The notes beneath the pieces were generated by a model, which saw only the letters and a program-made list of their open reading frames with translations, was not told where the DNA came from and did no database searches. From contig NZ_QUZU01000058.1 in assembly GCF_004682055.1 (NCBI RefSeq), forward strand, positions 1 to 35,250: a stretch of DNA of 35,250 nt, given 5' to 3'. Made by a program: the position numbers and the translations under genes. Source of the stretch: Pseudomonas kairouanensis. GTDB lineage: Bacteria; Pseudomonadota; Gammaproteobacteria; Pseudomonadales; Pseudomonadaceae. Shown in pieces: positions 24,807 to 32,104 of the stretch. Position 1 is the stretch's first letter, and the number at the start of each line of letters is the position of its first letter.

Positions 24807-25806
24807 CGGCGGCCTCCTGATGCAAGTGGGCACGCAGGGAAAACTGGTCTTTGCCGGTTTGCGCGTCGGGCTGGATCACCCCTTCGAACTGGGCATTTTC
24901 CAGGCTGCGGCACGCCTTGATCCGGGTGATCAAGGCACTGGCCTTGGCGCTTTGTCCAGAGAACGACACCTCGGCGCCGTCGGTGATTTCCAACTGGTCG
25001 ATCCAGGTGTCGGCAGGCAAACAGGTGGTGAGTTCATTGAGTAGCGCGGCCAAGGGTGGCTGGGCGGATTTTCGGCGAATCAAGTACTGCGCCGCCCCCC
25101 GTGTGTTGAGCAGTTGCTGGCGCAGGCGCTGCACCTGGGCCACCTCGGCTTTTTGCTGCTGGACACTGGCGTGCATGGCGTCGAGTACCCGCTGGCGGTC
25201 GTTGAGCCACAGCACCATCGCCGCCATCAACAAGGCCCCGCACAACCACGGCAGGCTGCGTTGCAGGCCTTGGCCGACGGCGCGCTGACGCGGTCGCAAC
25301 GGCGTGGGCAGCAGGTCGACGCCCAGGCCTTGCACATCCACTTGATGGGGGCGCAGGCCCAGTTCGGCGCAGTCCAGCAGGATCTGGTCGAGGCGCTCGC
25401 GCAGGATCGCGACCAGGGTCACCTTAAGGTGACTGGGCGTACGCCGGTCCTGGCGGGCAACGAAGTACAACTGGTCAGCGTCGAAAGGCGTGAAGCGGTC
25501 AAGTTCATAACCGACCACCGCCGTCAGGTTGCGCCCGGCGGCCAGAGGCAGTTGCAGGCTTTGCACCAGCACCGCCGAGGGCGCGAGCACCAGCACCTGG
25601 CGCACGTTGTCGGGCACGGGCTGCACCGGCGCGGTCAATGGCCAGGGATAAAACTGCTCGGGCTGTTCCTGGGCGCGCAACCACACCGGCAAGCAACCGC
25701 GCAGTTCCTTGAGCCACAGGTGCCAGCCCTGCTGCAGCCGGCTGCCACGCCAGCGCTCGGCCCAGGGTTCAAGCTGCGCCAGGGGTTTGGATAACAATCG
25801 ATTCAT
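24781..25806 (-). CDS. gspL: Type II secretion platform protein GspL
   Basis: Platform protein that connects the cytoplasmic ATPase GspE with the membrane complex, 341 residues. The N-terminal cytoplasmic part resembles the actin-like fold of GspL/PilM, with LTAVVGYELDRFTPFDADQLYF (about 91-112) as the clearest family segment. A transmembrane helix follows (about 185-203, SLPWLCGALLMAAMVLWL), then a coiled coil and a PilN-like periplasmic domain with LLNELTTCLPADTWIDQLEI. The ATG at 25806 overlaps the gspK stop by four bases; a TTG three codons upstream is less likely. It lies between gspK and gspM as in Xps-type operons. Confidence 0.9.
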   Translation of the reverse strand: MNRLLSKPLAQLEPWAERWRGSRLQQGWHLWLKELRGCLPVWLRAQEQPEQFYPWPLTAPVQPVPDNVRQVLVLAPSAVLVQSLQLPLAAGRNLTAVVGYELDRFTPFDADQLYFVARQDRRTPSHLKVTLVAILRERLDQILLDCAELGLRPHQVDVQGLGVDLLPTPLRPRQRAVGQGLQRSLPWLCGALLMAAMVLWLNDRQRVLDAMHASVQQQKAEVAQVQRLRQQLLNTRGAAQYLIRRKSAQPPLAALLNELTTCLPADTWIDQLEITDGAEVSFSGQSAKASALITRIKACRSLENAQFEGVIQPDAQTGKDQFSLRAHLHQEAADAPTTDTP

Positions 25807-26525
25807 TCTTGCCAACGCAACACCCGATAAGGCTGTGCGCTTCCCTCCGCTGGGCTCAATAAAACAGTGACGTGCAACCGCGCGTGGTAGCCGCCGGGGC
25901 GCTCGGCGCGGCTGCTGATCACCAGCACCTCGCCAGGGTCAGCGCCCACCGCGCTCTGTTGCGGCAGGTTCAAGGCCTTGCGCAGCAGTGCGGTGGCGAA
26001 TGCCGGATCGGGGCGATCCAGGCCGCTCCACAAGGTGATCTGCGGCACCAGCCGGCGATACAGCGCCTGGGTCATGCCCGGCAGCTGACGTAATTCTTCC
26101 ACTACCCGAAACGGCGCGAGGCCCTGGTTGCGTCGGGTGTCCAGGTCTTTGGCCAGGCGGTTGGCCTGGGCCTGGGTAGCACCGCAGGCCAGGGCCACGC
26201 GGGCAAAGTCGGCGGGCTCGGCACTGTTTAAATACAGCTTGCCGCGTTCGCTGCGCAGGCTGACCTGCAACTGCGCGTCGTCAAACGCCAAGGCGACTTC
26301 ACGCCCATCGGCGACCCAGCGCTTGCGTTGCGCTGGATCGGCCAGGGCCTGCATGACCAACGCCACCCCCGCCTCGGCCGCCAATGCCGCCTGGGTATGC
26401 TGGCGATGCCATGCCGCCTGACGCGTCTGCAACTGCACCCAACCGGCCAACCCGCCCAGCAACAGGCTGAGCAACGCCAGCACCCACAGCACCAGCAATA
26501 AGGCCACGCCGCGTTGATGCTTCAT
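25803..26525 (-). CDS. gspK: Type II secretion minor pseudopilin GspK
   Basis: Tip pseudopilin, 240 residues and hence the largest after GspJ-type proteins, although short for GspK (often about 300). The prepilin peptidase site is QRG followed by VALLLVLWVLALL. The residue at +5 is Leu instead of Glu, which is the known hallmark of GspK at the pseudopilus tip. The mature part shows the helix-hairpin-helix-like segment RVVEELRQLPGMTQALYRRLVPQITLWSG (about 140-168) typical of the family. It overlaps gspJ and gspL by four bases each. The ATG at 26525 is chosen because it gives a six-residue leader; a longer frame to 26648 would bury the leader. Confidence 0.92.
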   Translation of the reverse strand: MKHQRGVALLLVLWVLALLSLLLGGLAGWVQLQTRQAAWHRQHTQAALAAEAGVALVMQALADPAQRKRWVADGREVALAFDDAQLQVSLRSERGKLYLNSAEPADFARVALACGATQAQANRLAKDLDTRRNQGLAPFRVVEELRQLPGMTQALYRRLVPQITLWSGLDRPDPAFATALLRKALNLPQQSAVGADPGEVLVISSRAERPGGYHARLHVTVLLSPAEGSAQPYRVLRWQE

Positions 26526-27142
26526 TGGTCCGAGGCTCCGCCAGACAGGTTCAGGCGCAAGGCAATCACCTGGCTGACCCACGGCACCGGCCCGCGCACC
26601 GTGGCGTCGATACGCACGGCGTTGGGCAGGCGCTTGGTCCACGGCCACTCGCTGATCCAGCCAGTGGCCTGGCCCTTGGGCGACACGCCGCGATAGCTCA
26701 GTTGCAACGCCTCGACATTGCTCAACAGCACCTGAGGCTCACTGCGCGAAGCCGGCACGCTGACGTGGGCGGCGGATTCAAACTGGGCGAACGCCACCTG
26801 CAAGTCGCTGCCCACCCGTTGCAGGGTGAAGCGCTGAATCCCTCCCCCCAGCACCCCAGGTAACGTGGCAACAAATTGCAGACGCTGCGCCGCCCCCACA
26901 AAAAAGCCTGGGGTCTGGCTGTCGTCTTCGGTCACATCCAGCGGTAGCGCTTCGCTGATGGCGGTGCGCAAGAACTGCTGGGCGGCGCGCATTTCATCCA
27001 GGCTGGTGGTGTAGCGCTGGGCCTTGAGCACGGCACGGTTGGCCCCCAGCAGCGCGCCGCCGACCAACGTCAGCAGCACGCCAAGCAGGCTCAGCACGAT
27101 CATGATTTCGAGCAGGGTGAAGCCGTGTTGGCGCTGATTCAC
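26522..27142 (-). CDS. gspJ: Type II secretion minor pseudopilin GspJ
   Basis: Minor pseudopilin of the tip complex, 206 residues, standard length. The prepilin leader is MNQRQHG, cut before FTLLEIMIVLSLLGVLLTLVGG, with Glu at +5. The mature domain includes DEMRAAQQFLRTAISEALPL and a C-terminal strand with RIDATVRGPVPWVSQVIALR. It overlaps gspI and gspK by four bases each, consistent with tight coupling of the minor pseudopilins. It would assemble with GspI and GspK to initiate the periplasmic pseudopilus. Confidence 0.92.
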   Translation of the reverse strand: MNQRQHGFTLLEIMIVLSLLGVLLTLVGGALLGANRAVLKAQRYTTSLDEMRAAQQFLRTAISEALPLDVTEDDSQTPGFFVGAAQRLQFVATLPGVLGGGIQRFTLQRVGSDLQVAFAQFESAAHVSVPASRSEPQVLLSNVEALQLSYRGVSPKGQATGWISEWPWTKRLPNAVRIDATVRGPVPWVSQVIALRLNLSGGASDQ

Positions 27143-27503
27143 AAAGGTGTCCCGTCGCTGACGGCGCGCACTTTAAGCGTGCTGAAATGCGCGTGGCGCG
27201 GCCCTTCGCTCACGGTCAAATCCAGGCGAAACAAGCGCGGCTGACCGATACGGGTCGGCTGCTGGGCGATGGTCAGTCGCCAATCAATACCGTCCAGATC
27301 GCCTTGGCGTACACCGCTGGCCAACCGTCCGGCAGTCTCCTGATCCAGCACACTGAGGGCCGCGTGGGTCAGGCGATCACTGTGATTGACCTGCATCAGC
27401 GAGCGCGCGCTCTGGCCAAAGGCGACCAGCAATACCGTGCTGCAAATCGCCATCAGCATCAGCGCGGCCAGCATCTCCAGCAAGGTGAACCCCTTCTGGC
27501 GCG

Positions 27504-27507
<4 letters not shown>
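27139..27507 (-). CDS. gspI: Type II secretion minor pseudopilin GspI
   Basis: Minor pseudopilin of 122 residues, typical for GspI. The leader MTRQKG is cut before FTLLEMLAALMLMAICSTVLLVAFGQSA, with Glu at +5 and an Ala-rich helix characteristic of GspI. The short mature domain contains DGIDWRLTIAQQP and a C-terminal RVAVSDG-like end (LKVRAVSDGTPL). The ATG at 27507 overlaps the gspH stop by four bases; a longer frame to 27681 would place over 60 residues before the prepilin site and is rejected. It nucleates the tip with GspJ and GspK. Confidence 0.92.
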
Positions 27508-27934
<427 letters not shown>

Positions 27935-27935
<1 letters not shown>

Positions 27936-28351
27936 TATTCCCAGTTGCCCAGGTCGGCGCTGTAGCCTTCGCCGCCAGGCTGGCCGTCCTGGCCGTAGAA
28001 GGTCAGGTCGAACGCGCCGTGCTCGCCGGGGAAGCGATAGCCGAAGGCATGGCCGAACGGGTCCTTGAGGTCTGAAGGCTTGGCGTACGGTCCGGCCCAG
28101 CCGGCGGCGTTGGCGGGTTTGTCCACCAGCTGTTGCAGGGTCTTGGGCGGCGACCCCACATCCAGGCCGTAGCTTTCGATCTTCATCGACAGGCTGGCCA
28201 GTTGCGCCTTGCCGGCGCCGTACTTGCCCTTGTCGACGTTGCCGCCGACCTGGCGCACCACAATGGTGGCGACGATGCCCAGCAGCACAATCACGGCGAG
28301 CATTTCCAACAGGGTGAAACCGCCTTGGCGGCGTGCAGGTTTGGAGCGCAT
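27935..28351 (-). CDS. gspG: Type II secretion major pseudopilin GspG
   Basis: Main subunit of the periplasmic pseudopilus that pushes substrates through GspD; 138 residues from the chosen start. The leader MRSKPARRQGG is cut before FTLLEMLAVIVLLGIVATIVV, Glu at +5. The mature part has the GspG landmarks AQLASLSMKIESYGLDVGSPPKTLQQL and GPYAKPSDLKDPFGHAFGYRFPGEHG, including the calcium-loop region near the end. There are two possible ATGs. The one at 28351 has CGAGGA nine bases upstream and gives a normal 11-residue leader. The one at 28375 overlaps the gspF stop (ATGA) but lacks a ribosome site. Coupled initiation at 28375 cannot be excluded. Confidence 0.92.
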
Positions 28352-28371
28352 GGGGGTCAGTCCTCGGGGGT

Positions 28372-29574
28372 TCATATATTGCTGGTCAGGCTCATCAGCG
28401 GCAGCATGATCGCCAGCATGATCACCGCCACCAGCACCGCCATGACCACGGTCAGCGAAGGCACCAGGGCGGCGAGCAGGCGGTCGATGCCGCGCTTGGC
28501 CTCAACGTCGAACACATCGGCGACCTTGAGCAGCATGCTGTCGAGTTCGCCGGCCTGTTCGCCGACTTCAATCATTTGCAGGGCCAGGTCCGGCAGCAGC
28601 GGCTGGCTGCCAAAGGCACTGGCCAGAGTGCCGCCGCCCTTCACCGATTCGGCGGCCTGAGCCACCTGGGCTTGCAAGGCGCGGTTGGTGCACACCTGAC
28701 GGGCGATCACCAAGGCTTGCAGCAGGGCCACGCCATTGCTGAGCAAGGTGCCGAGGGTGCGCGCCAGGCGGGCAGCTTCGACCCGTTGCAACAAAGGGCC
28801 GATGATGCGGATGCCGAGTACACGGCGGTCATAGCGTTCACGCCGTTGGGGGTTGCGCAGGCGGGCGGCCAGGGTCCACGCCGATACGATCAGCCCGGCC
28901 AGCACTGCCAGGCCGTAGGCGCCCAGGAACTGGCCAAGGCCGAGGATCACTTCGGTGATCAGCGGGATCGGCACGCCCAGATCCTTGAAGATCGGCACAA
29001 ACTGCGGCACCACATAGGCCAGCAGCAACGCCAGCGAACCCAGCACGCCCACCACCAGAAAGGCCGGGTAGATCAGCGCGTTGATCACCTCGCCCCTTAA
29101 CAACTGGCTGCGTTCCAGGTAGTCACTCAGTTGGCGCAGGGTGTTTTCCAGCGCGCCGCCCGCCTCACCGGCGCGCACCATGCTCAAGTACAGCGGCGAG
29201 AACTGGCTGCCCTCTTCTTCCAGGGCTTTGGATAAGGGTTTACCGGCTTTGACGTGTTCACGAACCCGCTCGATCAGTGCGCGGGTCTGCGGTTGGCCCG
29301 GTTGTTTGAGCAGAATGCCTAGCGAGCGCTCCAACGGCTGGCCCGCCCCCAGTAACGTTGCCAGTTGCTGGGTGAAACTCACCAGCGCCGCGCCATTCAA
29401 TTGGCCGCGCCCCAAGGCATGGCGCAGGCCCTGGCTACCGGCGGGGTCGATCTGCAACAGCAGCAGGCCGCGCTTGTGCAGGGTGGCCACGGCGGCGGCC
29501 TGGTCTTTGGCCTCCAGGGTGCCGTGTTGCGGCGCGCCCTGGCTGTCCAGCGCGCGGTATTTGAACAGGCTCAT
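28372..29574 (-). CDS. gspF: Type II secretion inner-membrane platform protein GspF
   Basis: Polytopic platform protein of 400 residues, the usual size. The N-terminus FKYRALDSQGAPQHGTLEAKDQAAAVATL is the family start. Two T2SSF domains follow (about 65-190 and 270-390), with FTQQLATLLGAGQPLERSL in the first and RTLGTLLSNGVALLQALVI in the second. Three transmembrane segments are visible (about 165-190, 215-235 and 370-392). It contacts GspE and GspL and is thought to transmit the ATPase motion to the pseudopilus. It overlaps the gspE stop by four bases. Confidence 0.94.
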   Translation of the reverse strand: MSLFKYRALDSQGAPQHGTLEAKDQAAAVATLHKRGLLLLQIDPAGSQGLRHALGRGQLNGAALVSFTQQLATLLGAGQPLERSLGILLKQPGQPQTRALIERVREHVKAGKPLSKALEEEGSQFSPLYLSMVRAGEAGGALENTLRQLSDYLERSQLLRGEVINALIYPAFLVVGVLGSLALLLAYVVPQFVPIFKDLGVPIPLITEVILGLGQFLGAYGLAVLAGLIVSAWTLAARLRNPQRRERYDRRVLGIRIIGPLLQRVEAARLARTLGTLLSNGVALLQALVIARQVCTNRALQAQVAQAAESVKGGGTLASAFGSQPLLPDLALQMIEVGEQAGELDSMLLKVADVFDVEAKRGIDRLLAALVPSLTVVMAVLVAVIMLAIMLPLMSLTSNI

Positions 29575-31301
29575 GTGCCTTCGCCCCTTGTCACGCGCAG
29601 CACTTCTTCCAGCGAGGTCACGCCGGCCACGGCCTGGCGCAGGCCTTCTTCGTGCAGGGTACGCAGGCCGCCACGGCGGGCGGCTTGTTCGAGGGTGGCG
29701 GCGTCGGCCTGACGCATCAGCAGGCTGCGCAGTTCGTCGTTCATCACCAGCAATTCGGTGATTGCACTGCGGCCGCGATACCCGCCGCCCGGTGCATCGG
29801 CGCGTGGGCGATACAGACGGATGGGACGCTCATCGGTGAAGCGATCAAGGCCATGTTCGGCAATCAGTTCGGGCGGCGCTTCAAAGGCTTCGCGGGTGGC
29901 CGGGTCGAGGCGTCGCACCAGGCGCTGGGCGAGGATGCCGTTGACCGTCGAGGCGATCAGGTAGCTTTCCACCCCCATGTCCAACAGCCGCGTGATACTC
30001 GCCGCAGCGCTGTTGGTGTGCAGCGTCGACAGCACCAGGTGGCCGGTCAACGATGACTGGATGGCGATGCGGCAGGTCTCCAGGTCACGGATTTCACCGA
30101 TCATGATCACGTCCGGGTCCTGGCGCACGATGGAGCGCAACGCGCCGGCAAAGTCCAGGCCAATGGCGGGCTTGACCTGGATCTGGTTGATGCCTTCGAG
30201 TTGGTATTCCACCGGGTCTTCCACGGTGATGATCTTGCGCTCAGCGGTGTTGAGCCGCGACAACGCGGTGTACAGCGTGGTGGTCTTGCCCGAGCCGGTC
30301 GGCCCGGTAACCAGCAGGATGCCGTGGGGCCGTTCCAGCACTTCAAGGAAGGTTGCCAGGCGCTCGCCGTCAAAGCCCAGGCTCTGGAAATCGAAGCTGA
30401 CGGTCTGGCGGTCGAGCAAACGCATCACCACCGACTCGCCGAAGCTGGTGGGTACCGTGGACACCCGCAGGTCCAGCTCCTTGCCCTGGATACGCAGCAT
30501 GATGCGCCCGTCCTGGGGCAAGCGACGCTCGGCAATGTCCAGGCGCGCCATGATCTTCACTCGCGAAATCACTGCCGCCGAAGAACTGGACGGCGGCGCC
30601 TCGGCCTCATGCAGCACACCGTCGATGCGGTAACGCACCTTGAGCTGGCTTTCGAAGGGTTCGATATGGATATCCGAGGCGCGATGCTCCACGGCGCGTT
30701 GCAGGATCAGGTTCACCAAGCGAATCACCGGCGCCTCGGAGGCCATGTCCTTGAGGTGTTCGATGTCTTCCAGGGCGCCGCCCTGCTCATCGAGGTTTTC
30801 GATCAGCGTGCCCATGGCCGAACGCCCCTGCCCGTAGTAGCGCTCGATCAAGGTGTCGACTTCATTGCGCGGGCCAATGGCGAGCCACACCGGCACGCCA
30901 CAGGCGTAGGCCACAGCCTCGAATGGATACAGCTGCGACGGGTTGGCGGCCAGCACCCGCAGGCCGCCGTGGCTCCAGCCCAGAGGCACCACTTGGTAGT
31001 GACGCATGAAGCGTTCGGTCAGGGCGGGTAATGGGTCCAGCAGCGGTGGTGCGGCGTCGGCCAGCATCAGCGGTGCGCCTAGCAACGCGGCCCAGGCCCG
31101 GGCCAGTTCGACTTCGGAGACCAGCCCCAGGCGGGTCAGCAGGCCGAGCAATTCGGTGTCGTCGGACTCCTGGGACAAGCGCCGGGCGCGTTCCAGGTCG
31201 ACGGTTTTCAAGCCGGCGTTGTGCATCAGCCAGGCGCACACCTGTTCGGTGTCCGGGATGTGCAGTTGGCAGGCGTCGAGGGTGGCTGAGGGGCTTGGCA
31301 T
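29571..31301 (-). CDS. gspE: Type II secretion ATPase GspE, lacking the tetracysteine motif
   Basis: Cytoplasmic hexameric ATPase that powers secretion, 576 residues. The N-terminal GspE_N/PilB_N part runs to about 150. The catalytic core has RASDIHIEPFESQLKVRYRIDG (about 207-228), Walker A GPTGSGKT (333-340), Asp box (about 357-364), Walker B with IGEIRD (401-406) and His box LSTLHTN (424-430), all intact. The usual zinc-binding tetracysteine module should lie around 465-510, but the sequence reads RRLDPATREAF and YRPRADAPGGGYRGR with no cysteines at all, although the closing GYRGR is kept. So the fold is probably retained without zinc. It is the first gene of the secretion operon; no strong ribosome site precedes the ATG. 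Confidence 0.94.
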   Translation of the reverse strand: MPSPSATLDACQLHIPDTEQVCAWLMHNAGLKTVDLERARRLSQESDDTELLGLLTRLGLVSEVELARAWAALLGAPLMLADAAPPLLDPLPALTERFMRHYQVVPLGWSHGGLRVLAANPSQLYPFEAVAYACGVPVWLAIGPRNEVDTLIERYYGQGRSAMGTLIENLDEQGGALEDIEHLKDMASEAPVIRLVNLILQRAVEHRASDIHIEPFESQLKVRYRIDGVLHEAEAPPSSSSAAVISRVKIMARLDIAERRLPQDGRIMLRIQGKELDLRVSTVPTSFGESVVMRLLDRQTVSFDFQSLGFDGERLATFLEVLERPHGILLVTGPTGSGKTTTLYTALSRLNTAERKIITVEDPVEYQLEGINQIQVKPAIGLDFAGALRSIVRQDPDVIMIGEIRDLETCRIAIQSSLTGHLVLSTLHTNSAAASITRLLDMGVESYLIASTVNGILAQRLVRRLDPATREAFEAPPELIAEHGLDRFTDERPIRLYRPRADAPGGGYRGRSAITELLVMNDELRSLLMRQADAATLEQAARRGGLRTLHEEGLRQAVAGVTSLEEVLRVTRGEGT

Positions 31302-31333
31302 GAGCAGCTATCTGAAGGGCAGTGAAAGACCGT

Positions 31334-31376
31334 TGTGGGAGCGGCGGTGCGACGATTCGACTTGCTCGCTCCCACA
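31334..31376. repeat. REP-type palindrome between the small exported-protein gene and gspE
   Basis: Ten bases at 31334-31343 (TGTGGGAGCG) are perfectly complementary to 31367-31376, separated by 23 bases. The arms match the outer REP core, but the central GGCTTGC part is altered. Transcribed on the minus strand, it would form a hairpin in the 90-base gap between the small gene and gspE. It could attenuate or protect the transcript. A run of T typical of an intrinsic terminator is not present. Confidence 0.7.
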
Positions 31377-31393
31377 GGGGGTTGTGCTGGCCG

Positions 31394-31606
31394 TTAGTTC
31401 GAGGCCTTGCTCTCTTTCAATGGCCGGCCACCCTTGGTGGTCTCAGCCTTCTGCTTTTTCACCGCCTTGGCATCGTGGGCCTGGGTGATCACGGTGGAAT
31501 CGGCAGCGCCGGATTTGGCGTCCGCGTCAGTGGATTCGGCCGCCATTGCCACGCCACTCAATGCAACACCCAGCACAACACCCGCACTCAGCAAGGAAAT
31601 CTTCAT
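31394..31606 (-). CDS. Small exported protein of unknown function
   Basis: A 70-residue product with a clear signal peptide (1-22: Lys at position 2, hydrophobic core, ending AMA) and a mature chain of about 48 residues. The mature chain is rich in Ala, Asp, Lys and Ser, has no cysteine, and ends in a basic half (AKAVKKQKAETTKGGRPLKESKASN region). No domain is recognised, and it is probably disordered. The ATG at 31606 is supported by GGAG seven bases upstream; an in-frame ATG at 31642 would add a non-signal-like extension. It is read in the same direction as, and about 90 bases before, gspE, so it could share the promoter of the secretion operon. Whether it is a secreted client or an accessory factor is unknown. 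Confidence 0.72.
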   Translation of the reverse strand: MKISLLSAGVVLGVALSGVAMAAESTDADAKSGAADSTVITQAHDAKAVKKQKAETTKGGRPLKESKASN

Positions 31607-31642
31607 CAACTTTCTCCAGATCAAAAACAGCAGACAGCTCAA

Positions 31643-32104
31643 GTAGCGCCTTGAATGGGATCAAGACCCTACACCAAAGCTTTGTGTATGACAGCACGTA
31701 TTAAACATGGCCTTTTAGAACTACCGAGCAAAGCCACTAGTTCGCCATACCGCCATGAAATTCGCTAAACCAATCGACTGGTAGGTTTAAGCTTAGTTCA
31801 AAACAGTAAGGAAATATTTCTTATTTAACGCAAAAATTAGCTTTTGTTTGACTTACCTACGCAAGAATTGCCTTAATTATCGGGCTTTTGCGATTCAAAA
31901 CGCCATCGCGTGATATCGCAAAGACATCATTTATAACAACAAGCAATACAATTTTTTAAACTTAAAAAGTCGCGCAATCCGCCAAGTAATTGCAATTAGC
32001 CATCGGTTAAATATTGCGATCAAGGCCAACTATTGCCCGCAAAAAAGTGACGAACGCGCACTTATTGGCGCGCCATGTTTAATACACAGTTGTTGGAGAG
32101 ACCC
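31643..32104. promoter_or_regulatory. AT-rich divergent promoter region
   Basis: About 460 bases of unusually low GC between the small gene/secretion operon (minus) and the glycosidase (plus). Palindromes seen: CAAAGCTTTG at 31675-31684; CTTGA/TCAAG at 31650-31665; TAAACC at 31766-31771 with GGTTTA at 31784-31789 enclosing ACCA/TGGT. The last resembles the dyad form of LacI-type operators. No open frame is convincing. Promoters for both directions are expected here, but exact boxes cannot be fixed by eye. Confidence 0.5.

Noticed and set aside
28352..28375. gspG start at 28375
   Set aside because: It overlaps the gspF stop but has no ribosome site, while the ATG at 28351 has CGAGGA at nine bases and gives a standard prepilin leader; retained as an alternative in the gene note.
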